Shown: positions 24,745-31,959 of the stretch, piece after piece
Numbering within the stretch: position 1 is the first letter of the stretch
Layout: every line of letters begins with the position of its first letter
Assembly (NCBI GenBank): GCA_035564555.1
Contig: DATMTS010000017.1
Span: 1-48,184, forward strand
Source: DATMTS01 sp035564555
GTDB taxonomy: Bacteria; Actinomycetota; Actinomycetes; Actinomycetales; Microbacteriaceae
Reading direction: 5' to 3'
Length of the DNA: 48,184 nt
Position numbers and translations under genes: made by a program
Notes under the pieces: generated by a model
Database searches by the model: none
What the model was told of the DNA's origin: nothing
What the model saw: the letters and a program-made list of their open reading frames with translations, nothing else

Positions 24745-25698
24745 TCACGCTCCCTTGTTGCTGGCGACGGTGAAGCCCTCGACCGGGCTCAGGTACTCAC
24801 GGCCCTGCTCGAGCAGGGCGTTGATCTTCTGGATGCCTGCCGGCGTCGGCTCGATCAGCGGAGGTCGCACGTGCGCCGACGCGATCAGCCCCTGCTGCGC
24901 CATCACCCACTTGCCGGGCGCCGGGTTCGTCTCGACGAACAGCAGATCGACCAGCGGATGCAGGCCGTAATGGATGCGCTGGGCGGTCTCGAGGTCGCCG
25001 ATCTCCCACGCGTCGTACATCTGCGCACTCGCCTTGGGCGCGATGTTCGCCGTCGCGCTGATGAACCCGGCGCCCCCGAGCGCCATCAGCGGCAGGCAGA
25101 GCAATTCGATGCCGCTCCACACCAGCAGCTCCGGGCCGCACAGCTGGAGCACTCGCGAGAAGTGCTCGAAGTCCTTGGTGGTCTCCTTGATGCCGACGAA
25201 GTTCTCGACATCGCGATACAGCCGGGCGACGGTCTCCGGTGCGAGTTCGACGGCCGTGCGGCTGGGAACGTTGTAGGCGATGATCGGCAGGTCGGGGAAC
25301 TCAGCAGCGACCGTCTTGTACCAGACGTACAGCGCCTCCTGGGTGGGCCGGGCGTAGTACGGAGTGATGATCAGCGCGGCGTCGACGCCCGCGTCGCGGG
25401 CGGCGGCGGTGAGCTCGATCGTTTCGTTCAGCTTCGCCGAACCGGTGCCCGGCACGAACGGCACGCGGCCGTCGATGGCCTTCGCGACCGTGCGGATGGC
25501 ATCCGCTCGCTCCTGGATCGTCTGGGCGCTCGGCTCACCGGTGGAACCGCCGATCGAGATGCCGTGCGAGCCGGATGCCAGTTGCCAGTTCACGAGATTG
25601 GCGAGGCCGGCGTGGTCGAGCTCGCCGTCGGCGGTGAACGGCGTCATCAGGGCGGCCAGCGAGCCGCGGATCAGCTCGGGCCGGGTGCGGTACTTCAT
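24745..25698 (-). CDS. DapA/NAL-family class I aldolase of the homoprotocatechuate operon
   Basis: A 317-residue TIM-barrel lyase of the dihydrodipicolinate synthase family. ATG 25698 is chosen over the longer frame because AAGGAA stands seven bases upstream and the family fold begins at once. GGSTGE (50-55) binds the keto-acid carboxylate; Tyr142 (IIAYNVPSR) and Schiff-base Lys171 (VGIKETT) are intact. In this operon it probably does the last step, splitting 2,4-dihydroxyhept-2-enedioate to pyruvate and succinate semialdehyde, a job done by the unrelated class II HpaI in enterobacteria. A true DapA for lysine is unlikely given the neighbours. Confidence 0.85.
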   Translation of the reverse strand: MKYRTRPELIRGSLAALMTPFTADGELDHAGLANLVNWQLASGSHGISIGGSTGEPSAQTIQERADAIRTVAKAIDGRVPFVPGTGSAKLNETIELTAAARDAGVDAALIITPYYARPTQEALYVWYKTVAAEFPDLPIIAYNVPSRTAVELAPETVARLYRDVENFVGIKETTKDFEHFSRVLQLCGPELLVWSGIELLCLPLMALGGAGFISATANIAPKASAQMYDAWEIGDLETAQRIHYGLHPLVDLLFVETNPAPGKWVMAQQGLIASAHVRPPLIEPTPAGIQKINALLEQGREYLSPVEGFTVASNKGA

Positions 25699-25726
25699 TG
25701 GGGTTCCTTCGGTGGAGGTGACGGGA

Positions 25727-26425
25727 TCAGGCGCTCTGCGTGCGTTCCGCCTCGTGGGCGAGGAATGCGTCGAGCGTGTTGTGGCGGTGTCCGCGGGCGG
25801 CGAACTCGATCTCGAGTGCGTCGGCACCGCGTTCGATGAGCTGCAGCAGTTGCTCGTGCTCGTCGACGGAGTCGCGCGCGCGACCGGGAACGAAGCTGAA
25901 CGTCGAGTCGCGCAGCACGTTCATCCGATTCCAGCCGCGGTGCACGAGCTCGAGGATGTGCGGGTTCGGGCACTTCTCGTACAGCACGGAGTGGAACTGG
26001 AGATTCAGCTGCGTGAACCGGTGCGGCTCGAAGTGTTCCAGGCACTCCATCATCTGCTCGTTGATCGCGCGGGCCCGTTCGATGTCGTCGGCGTCGATGA
26101 GGGGCGCCGAGAGCGAGGTCGCGAAACCCTCGACGAGTCCGAGCGACTCCATCGTGAACGCGTACTCGGAGCGGTCGACCATCGCAACCTGCGCCCCCAC
26201 GTTGCGTTCGAACGTGACGAGGCCCTCGGCCTCGAGCATCCGGATCGCCTCGCGCACCGGCACGACGCTGATCTGCAGTTCGCCGGCGATCTGGCCGAGC
26301 ACGAGGCGATAGCCCGGTGTGAACCTGCCGTCGGAGATGCGCTCCTTGACCCACGCGTATGCGCGTTGCGATTTGCTCAGCGCTTCGGCCGTGCCCGCCT
26401 GACCACTCACTGCGGTGTCTGCCAT
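25727..26425 (-). CDS. GntR family regulator with FCD domain
   Basis: About 232 residues from ATG 26425 (MADTAVSG); the GTG at 26446 lies within the Shine-Dalgarno AAGGAG and is less likely. The winged helix at about 20-80 contains YAWVKERISDGRFTPG and VVPVREAIRMLEAEGL. The C-terminal FCD domain has the metal-binding His pattern (LNLQFHSVLYE, DEHEQLL, ARGHRHNTL). Its 5' end overlaps the fusion gene by 19 bases and it is cotranscribed with the hpa genes, so it is probably their local sensor of an aromatic acid intermediate. The AT-rich stretch at 28021-28056 is a possible operator. Confidence 0.9.
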   Translation of the reverse strand: MADTAVSGQAGTAEALSKSQRAYAWVKERISDGRFTPGYRLVLGQIAGELQISVVPVREAIRMLEAEGLVTFERNVGAQVAMVDRSEYAFTMESLGLVEGFATSLSAPLIDADDIERARAINEQMMECLEHFEPHRFTQLNLQFHSVLYEKCPNPHILELVHRGWNRMNVLRDSTFSFVPGRARDSVDEHEQLLQLIERGADALEIEFAARGHRHNTLDAFLAHEAERTQSA

Positions 26426-28020
26426 GCGCGGTACCGCTCCTTCCACTCGCTATTCATCGGATACAGGCCGTCGACGCTTTCGTGCGCGGCGACCTGTTCA
26501 GCGATGAACGTCTCCTGCCGCTCCTGCTCGATGGCGTCGTCGACGACCTCTTCGACCAGGTCGGGCGGAATCACCAGCACGCCGTCGGCATCACCGACGA
26601 TCACATCGCCGGGCTGCACTGCCGCCCCGCCGCAGGCGATCGTCACGTCGGTGTCCCACGGCACGTGCCGGCGACCGAGCACGGCGGGATGCCCGCCCGC
26701 ATGGTAGGTAGGGATGCCCAGCTCGGTGACCGCGGTCAGGTCGCGCACTCCGCCGTCGGTGACGATGCCGGCAGCGCCGCGCACCTGGGCCCGGAGGGCG
26801 AGGATGTCGCCGACCGTGCCGGTTCCCGTCTCGCCGCGCGCCTCCATCACGAGCACGTCGTCGGCGTCGAGCGTGTCGAACGCGCGCTTCTGGGCGTTGT
26901 AGCCGCCGCCGAAGCGTGCGAAGAGGTCTTCACGGTTCGGGATGAAGCGCAGCGTGCGCGCGAGCCCCACGAGCCGCTTGCCCGGTTGGGTCGAGGTCAG
27001 GCCGTCGATCGAGACGTTGTTCAGGCCGCGCTTGCGCAGTTGCGAACTGAGCGTCGCGGTTCCCACCGAGGTGAGCTTGGCCTTGAGCTCTGCCCATTCG
27101 CGGGTCGAGTATGAAGCGCCGGCGACCTTGTCCCCGCTGGTCGAGTCGGCAGCGCCGGTGACCGTATCGCGACCCGCGGCGGCCTGGTCTCGATACGCGT
27201 GTTCGCTGCGCTCGCTCCCTACTCGACCACCGGACGGGGCGGGAACGGCGTCGGCGGATCCCCAGGCCTCGGCTCGCTGCGTGTCGTCGACACGCGGCTG
27301 CGCGCTGAAGTCGGGCAGCGGATGCTCGCCCTGCACGACGTAGGTGACGAGACGTCCGCTCGAGCGCGCGCCCTGCCCTTCTGCGAGCTCGGGGGCCGAG
27401 GGGGCGTCCACCTCGACCTCGACGGTGTCGCCGGGCTGCACGACCGAGGATCCGGCCGGAGTGCCGGTGAGGATGACGTCGCCCGCCTCCAGCGTCAGCA
27501 ACTGCGAGAGGTCGGCGATCAATCGGGCGAACGGGAACAGCAGGTCTGCTGTGGTGTCGTGCTGCACGAGCTCGCCGTTCACCCACGTGCGGATGCGCAG
27601 GCCGCCGGGGTCGATGCCTGCAGCCGGGATGAGGTTCGGGCCGAGCGGTGTGAAGCCGTCGCCGCCTTTTGAGCGCAGGTTGGAGCCCTTGTCGGCGTAC
27701 CGCAGGTCGTAGACCCCGAAGTCGTTGGCCGCCGTGATGGAGGCCACGTACTCCCAGGCATCCTCGAGTCCCACCCGGCGGGCGTCTCGCCCGATCACGA
27801 GCGCGATCTCTCCCTCGAACGCGAGCAGCTCTGTTCCCGCCGGGCGCTCGACCGTGCCGCCGGAAGCGGCGAGCGACGACGACGGTTTGAGGAAGTACGA
27901 GGGTTGCGCCGGGGTGCGTCCGCGCTGCGCGGCCCGCGAGGGGTAGCCCAGATGCAGCGCGATGATCTTGCCGGGCCGGGGCACCGGCAAGCCGTTCTCG
28001 AGTCCGCCGCCTTGCGTCAT
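26407..28020 (-). CDS. Fusion of fumarylacetoacetate hydrolase domain and RraA-like aldolase/decarboxylase domain
   Basis: A 537-residue two-domain protein. Residues 15-235 form an FAH/HpaG-type domain (LLAFEGEIALVIGRDA with Glu69 and Glu71, NDFGVYDLRYADKG, LTGTPAGSSV), which isomerises or decarboxylates ring-cleavage keto-acids. Residues about 305-537 form an RraA/HMG-aldolase domain with Gly405, Arg426 and Asp427 in the G-X20-R-D pattern; the usual acidic residue three further on is Ala430. HpaG in enterobacteria is a fusion of two FAH domains, so here RraA takes the place of the second. The Ser/Gly/Arg-rich linker (about 240-304) is encoded by repeat DNA. There is no Shine-Dalgarno sequence, so a leaderless start is likely. 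Confidence 0.86.
   Translation of the reverse strand: MTQGGGLENGLPVPRPGKIIALHLGYPSRAAQRGRTPAQPSYFLKPSSSLAASGGTVERPAGTELLAFEGEIALVIGRDARRVGLEDAWEYVASITAANDFGVYDLRYADKGSNLRSKGGDGFTPLGPNLIPAAGIDPGGLRIRTWVNGELVQHDTTADLLFPFARLIADLSQLLTLEAGDVILTGTPAGSSVVQPGDTVEVEVDAPSAPELAEGQGARSSGRLVTYVVQGEHPLPDFSAQPRVDDTQRAEAWGSADAVPAPSGGRVGSERSEHAYRDQAAAGRDTVTGAADSTSGDKVAGASYSTREWAELKAKLTSVGTATLSSQLRKRGLNNVSIDGLTSTQPGKRLVGLARTLRFIPNREDLFARFGGGYNAQKRAFDTLDADDVLVMEARGETGTGTVGDILALRAQVRGAAGIVTDGGVRDLTAVTELGIPTYHAGGHPAVLGRRHVPWDTDVTIACGGAAVQPGDVIVGDADGVLVIPPDLVEEVVDDAIEQERQETFIAEQVAAHESVDGLYPMNSEWKERYRAWQTPQ
27133..27233. repeat. Intergenic-type repeat pair inside a coding region
   Basis: Bases 27186-27233 (GGTCTCGATACGCG to TACTCGACCACCGG) are the reverse complement of the element at 48134-48181, and bases 27133-27174 (CCGCTGGTCGAGTC to GTATCGCGACC) are a second unit in the opposite orientation. 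The pair sits in frame in the FAH-RraA fusion and encodes linker residues about 263-296, leaving both domains intact. Confidence 0.75.
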
Positions 28021-28056
28021 GTTCGAGATCGTATATCATTTGATCGACAATGACAA
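28021..28056 (-). promoter_or_regulatory. Candidate leaderless promoter of the hpa operon with possible GntR site
   Basis: On the minus strand TTGTCA, a 17-base spacer and TACGAT end seven bases before the ATG at 28020, so transcription would start at or next to the start codon. No Shine-Dalgarno sequence is present. The stretch is distinctly AT-rich for this genome and contains ATCA-AA-TGAT and GATATACGATC, which could bind the operon's GntR regulator. Confidence 0.4.
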
Positions 28057-28072
28057 TGCAGTCTGCCCCCGC

Positions 28073-29782
28073 TCAGGTGTTGGCGGCGATGATCTCGCGC
28101 TGATACGGCGCGATGACGTGCGGCGAGACGCGGCAGTCCAGCAGCAGGAACGCCCGTTGCGCAGGGGGCTTCGCCGCCCACACCCGGAGCGCGTCGAGGT
28201 CATCGAGCGCACGCACCACGACGCCCTCCGCGCCGAATCCCCGAGCCACCGCTGCGAAGTCGACCTCGGGGATGCGCATCGGCTGCTGCGCGAGTCCCTT
28301 CAACCCGTACAGGTTCACCTCGGCTGCGTACGCCGTGTCGTTCCACACCACCACCAGGCCGCGACCGCCGGCGATGCGCACAGCGCTCTCGAGGTCGGCC
28401 ATCGCCATCAGCGCGCCGCCGTCTCCGGTGGTGAGCACGACCGTCGACTCCGGTCTGGCCGCTGCTGCACCGGGAACGCTTGCGAAACCGAGACCGATCG
28501 ACTGGAACGCCGTGCCGACCATGATCATCCGGTCCGGTGAGGCGACCGGCCAGTACATGTTCGCCCAGCCGATGAAGTGCCCGCCGTCGGAGACGACGAC
28601 CCGGTCGTCGGGGAGCAACTCGGCGATGCGAGCGGCGACGCTGCGCGGATCGAGGCGCCCGTCTGCCGCAACAGCCCCACCCGGCTCGCGCCGGCGCAGC
28701 GGAGCGAAATCCACCGACTCGCGCCACCCGGAGGGTGCCGCCGATCGCGCACGCAGTAGTTCGCCGAGCGTGGTCGCTGCCAGCCGTGCATCGCCGGCGA
28801 TGTAGTCGGTCACCACTCGATCGGTGGCGCCGGCGCCGACGTCGATCTGCACGACCCGCGTGTGCGGCCCGAACAGTGCACCGAACCGGGTGGTGAACTG
28901 GTTGAGGGAGGCCCCGAAGACGACCGCGACGTCCGCTTCGCGCACGAGCGCCATCGCCGCCTCCTGGCCGAAGCCGCCGGTGACGCCGAGGTCGTACCCG
29001 GTTCGTGGGAACACGCCCCGGCCGAGCGCGGTGGATGCCGTCACGGCTCCGGTCGCGTCGGCGAGCGCGCCAAGGGCGTCGCCCGCGTCGGCCAGCCACG
29101 CCCCGCGACCGGCGAGCAGGAACGGCCTGCGCGCGCCGGCGAGCAATCCGGCGACGGCATCCAGCTCGACGGCATCCGGAACCAGGGGCCCGACGACCTC
29201 GACCGGCCCTGCACCGGCATCCGGCCCTGCCTCGGCATCCGCTCGAGCCCCGGCGCCCGTCGCAGAGTGCCGGCCGGTCCCGGCCGCCGCGAGGTCGTAG
29301 GGGATCGCCAGCACGACGGCGGTGCGGTGCGACAGCGCGTGCTGAATCGCGCGCGTCGTGGTCGCCGCCGCATCGTCGCGCTCGACGACGAAAGTCACGG
29401 CCCCGGCCGCCGCGGCGATCGCCGGCTGGTCGACGTCCCACGCTCGTGCTCCGCTCGTCGGCGCATCGCCCACGACGAGCAGCAGCGGAGTGCGGGCCCG
29501 CACCGCCTCGGCCAACGGCGTGAGCATGTTCGTGAATCCAGCTCCGTAGGTCGCCGTTGCCACCGCGAGACGTCCGCTCGCGCGATAGTAGGCGTCAGCG
29601 GCGACCACCGCACCAGCTTCGTGCCGCACCGCGGTGTAGCGCACGCGTGGTCCTGCTGCGCGCTCGTCGAACAGAGCGTCGAGCAGATAGGCATTGCCAT
29701 TGCCCATCACACCGAAGCAATCGGTGACGTAGGCGGCGAGCACGCGGGCGACGACGGCGGAAACGGACAGGGGTGCGGGCAT
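28073..29782 (-). CDS. Thiamine diphosphate-dependent enzyme (acetolactate synthase / benzoylformate decarboxylase type)
   Basis: A 569-residue enzyme from ATG 29782, with AAGGAA seven bases upstream; the longer frame from 29893 is rejected. The N-terminal Pyr domain has the cofactor-activating Glu55 in VRHEAGAVVAADAY; the middle domain follows; the C-terminal domain has GDGGALMAMADLE and WNDTAY (near residue 450), the GDG-N ThDP/Mg2+ motif. Substrate is not deducible. Lying just upstream of the hpa genes, it may decarboxylate an aryl-pyruvate or benzoylformate-like acid feeding arylacetate. An acetolactate synthase role is less likely because the family regulatory subunit gene is not adjacent. 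Confidence 0.8.
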   Translation of the reverse strand: MPAPLSVSAVVARVLAAYVTDCFGVMGNGNAYLLDALFDERAAGPRVRYTAVRHEAGAVVAADAYYRASGRLAVATATYGAGFTNMLTPLAEAVRARTPLLLVVGDAPTSGARAWDVDQPAIAAAAGAVTFVVERDDAAATTTRAIQHALSHRTAVVLAIPYDLAAAGTGRHSATGAGARADAEAGPDAGAGPVEVVGPLVPDAVELDAVAGLLAGARRPFLLAGRGAWLADAGDALGALADATGAVTASTALGRGVFPRTGYDLGVTGGFGQEAAMALVREADVAVVFGASLNQFTTRFGALFGPHTRVVQIDVGAGATDRVVTDYIAGDARLAATTLGELLRARSAAPSGWRESVDFAPLRRREPGGAVAADGRLDPRSVAARIAELLPDDRVVVSDGGHFIGWANMYWPVASPDRMIMVGTAFQSIGLGFASVPGAAAARPESTVVLTTGDGGALMAMADLESAVRIAGGRGLVVVWNDTAYAAEVNLYGLKGLAQQPMRIPEVDFAAVARGFGAEGVVVRALDDLDALRVWAAKPPAQRAFLLLDCRVSPHVIAPYQREIIAANT

Positions 29783-29994
29783 GGCGGAATTCCTTGGAGA
29801 CGTAACGGAGGTGAGGCCGTATGTGTCTCGCGCGACGCGCCTATTGCCCCTTTTGCGAGCAACGGAATCCCCACGGATGCCGGACGCCTCCATGATATCC
29901 GCAGCGGCCTCCGCTGGGGCCGAGCCGGGTGCGCATCCGGGCGGGGCGTAATGTGGTGCGCACGTGCCCAGTTCGGGGGGAAGGCGGTTCGACG

Positions 29995-31440
29995 ATGACG
30001 ACGAGGTTACCGGCCACGCGAGGCATCTGGCGGCGCAAGCCGATCGAGCAGATCGATGACGACAGCGCGGCGGAGGGCACAGCGCAGCTCTCCCGATCGC
30101 TCGGCCTCTGGCAACTCACTGCGATCGGTGTGGGCGGCATCATCGGGGCGGGCATCTTCACGCTCGCCGGTGAGGTGGCGCACCTCACCGCCGGCCCGGC
30201 CGTGCTGATCTCGTTCCTGATCGCCGGGGTTGCCAGTGCCGCCGCTGCCCTGTCGTACGCGGAGTTCGCCGGGATGATTCCCAAGGCGGGCTCGGCGTAC
30301 ACGTACGGTTACGCCGTGCTGGGCGAGATCGTCGGGTGGTTCATCGGCTGGGACCTGCTGCTGGAGTACACCGCGATCGTGGCAGTGGTGGCGATCGGCA
30401 TCTCGGGCTATCTGGGATTCCTGATCGACCAGACCGGCATCCATCTGCCGCCGTGGATGCTCGGGGCGTGGGGCACCGGCAGCGGTCACGTGATCGACGT
30501 GTTCGCCATCCTGCTCTGCCTGCTCACCGCGTTCGTGCTGACCCGGGGCATCCGCAACGCCGCACGCTTCGAGATGGTCGCGGTGGGCATCAAGGTCGCC
30601 ATCGTGTTGTTCATCATCGCGCTCGGGATCTTCCACATCAACAGCGGCAACTACCACCCGTACTTCCCGTTCGGCTTCAGCGGAGTGATGACCGGCGCGG
30701 CGACGGTGTTCTTCGCCGTCTTCGGATACGACGCCATGAGTACCGCGGCGGAGGAGTCGAAGGATGCCCGCAAGCACATGCCGAAGGCGATTCTGCTGTC
30801 GCTCGGCATCGCCATGGTGCTCTACGTGCTCGCCACGCTCGTGCTGACCGGTATGCAGAACTACAAGACCATCGACCCGAAGAGCGGATTCGCCAGCGCG
30901 TTCGCCTCGGTCGGGCTCGGCGGCGCAGCGAACATCATCGCGCTCGGCGCGATCGTGGGCATCGTCACCGTCCTGCTGACGTTCATGCTCGGCGTGAGCC
31001 GGGTGTGGTTCTCCATGAGCCGCGACGGCCTGTTGCCTGCCTGGTTCGCCAAAACGAGCGTGAAGCACAAGGTGCCGACCAGGGTCACCTGGATCGTCGG
31101 CATCGCCTCTGCCGTGCTCGCGGGGCTGCTGCCGATCGGCGTCGTCGCCGAGCTGACCAACATCGGCATCCTGTTGGCGTTCGTGGTGGTGTGCGCGTCG
31201 GTGATCGTGCTGCGGTACCGGCACCCCGAGATCCAGCGTGGGTTCCGGCTGCCCTGGATGCCGGTGGTGCCGGCCATCGGCGTGATCGCCTCTCTCTGGC
31301 TGGTGTCGTACCTGCACTGGGAGACCTGGGTGCGGTTCGCGGTGTGGTTCCTGATCGGCATGGTGGTGTATTTCACGTATTCGCGAAAGCACTCGCTGTT
31401 GGCGCCCGACAGCCCGCGAGCCGACGCCACGATCGAGTGA
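29995..31440 (+). CDS. APC superfamily amino acid permease (CAT type)
   Basis: About 481 residues from ATG 29995 with a GGAAGG-like ribosome-binding site; the frame from 29929 is longer but its first 22 residues are not family-like. The first helix, TAIGVGGIIGAGIFTLAG, is the classic APC substrate-binding stretch, and roughly twelve membrane helices follow, with FFAVFGYDAMSTAAEESKDA in the loop after helix six. It takes up amino acids or amines by proton symport. It is divergent from the ThDP enzyme across 212 bases, so it may supply an aromatic substrate to the hpa pathway, though that link is positional only. Confidence 0.87.
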   Translation: MTTRLPATRGIWRRKPIEQIDDDSAAEGTAQLSRSLGLWQLTAIGVGGIIGAGIFTLAGEVAHLTAGPAVLISFLIAGVASAAAALSYAEFAGMIPKAGSAYTYGYAVLGEIVGWFIGWDLLLEYTAIVAVVAIGISGYLGFLIDQTGIHLPPWMLGAWGTGSGHVIDVFAILLCLLTAFVLTRGIRNAARFEMVAVGIKVAIVLFIIALGIFHINSGNYHPYFPFGFSGVMTGAATVFFAVFGYDAMSTAAEESKDARKHMPKAILLSLGIAMVLYVLATLVLTGMQNYKTIDPKSGFASAFASVGLGGAANIIALGAIVGIVTVLLTFMLGVSRVWFSMSRDGLLPAWFAKTSVKHKVPTRVTWIVGIASAVLAGLLPIGVVAELTNIGILLAFVVVCASVIVLRYRHPEIQRGFRLPWMPVVPAIGVIASLWLVSYLHWETWVRFAVWFLIGMVVYFTYSRKHSLLAPDSPRADATIE

Positions 31441-31494
31441 CGCACGGCGCCGGCCGCGACACAGCGGTTCACGGCAGGCGCAGGATCACGCGAA

Positions 31495-31523
31495 TGTCGA
31501 TCGCGCTCCGACTCGATCGTCAT
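31495..31523 (+). promoter_or_regulatory. Candidate ECF42-type autoregulated promoter
   Basis: TGTCGA (31495-31500), 17 bases, then CGTCAT (31518-31523) stand 59 bases before the DGPF gene. As I recall, ECF42 sigma factors read promoters with a TGTCGA -35 and a short CG(A/T)C-type -10. The match plus the adjacent sigma gene suggests self-activation. Confidence 0.45.
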
Positions 31524-31581
31524 CCCGGTATCGCAGCGGATTCGCGGCGGTTAGTGTGACGAGTAGTGAAAGGGAAGCATC

Positions 31582-31959
31582 ATGCGGTACGCGCTGTTGC
31601 TCAACAACCAGGAGGCCGACGAGGCCGGCGTGACCGAGGAGGCCATGGCGCCGTTCCGGATCGCGTTCGACGAGTACGCGAAGGATCTCGAGGCCGCCGG
31701 AGTGCTCGCGTCGGCGGACATCCTGCAGCCCGTGGCGGCATCCACCACCGTGACGTTGCGCGGTGGCCGGCTGGAGATCCAGGACGGGCCGTTCGCCGAC
31801 ACGAAGGAGAAACTCGCCGGGGTGTTCCTGATCGACGTTCCCGACCTGGATGCCGCGCTGGCGTGGGCCGAGAAGTGCCCGGGTGCGCAGTACGGGGTGA
31901 TCGAGATCCGGCCGGCGGCCATCGTCTTCGCGGACGGGCAGTGGCACCAGACCGTGTGA
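31582..31959 (+). CDS. YCII-related DGPF-domain protein
   Basis: A 125-residue cytosolic protein with the ferredoxin-like YciI fold. The name-giving DGPF motif is at residues 68-71 (IQDGPFADTKEKLAGVFLID). ATG 31582 follows an AAAGGGAAG ribosome-binding site. Its stop overlaps the start of an ECF sigma factor, the characteristic partner of this family: DGPF proteins are usually the regulon and neighbours of ECF42 sigma factors. Biochemical function is unknown; it may take part in controlling the sigma factor or in a stress reaction. Confidence 0.9.
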   Translation: MRYALLLNNQEADEAGVTEEAMAPFRIAFDEYAKDLEAAGVLASADILQPVAASTTVTLRGGRLEIQDGPFADTKEKLAGVFLIDVPDLDAALAWAEKCPGAQYGVIEIRPAAIVFADGQWHQTV

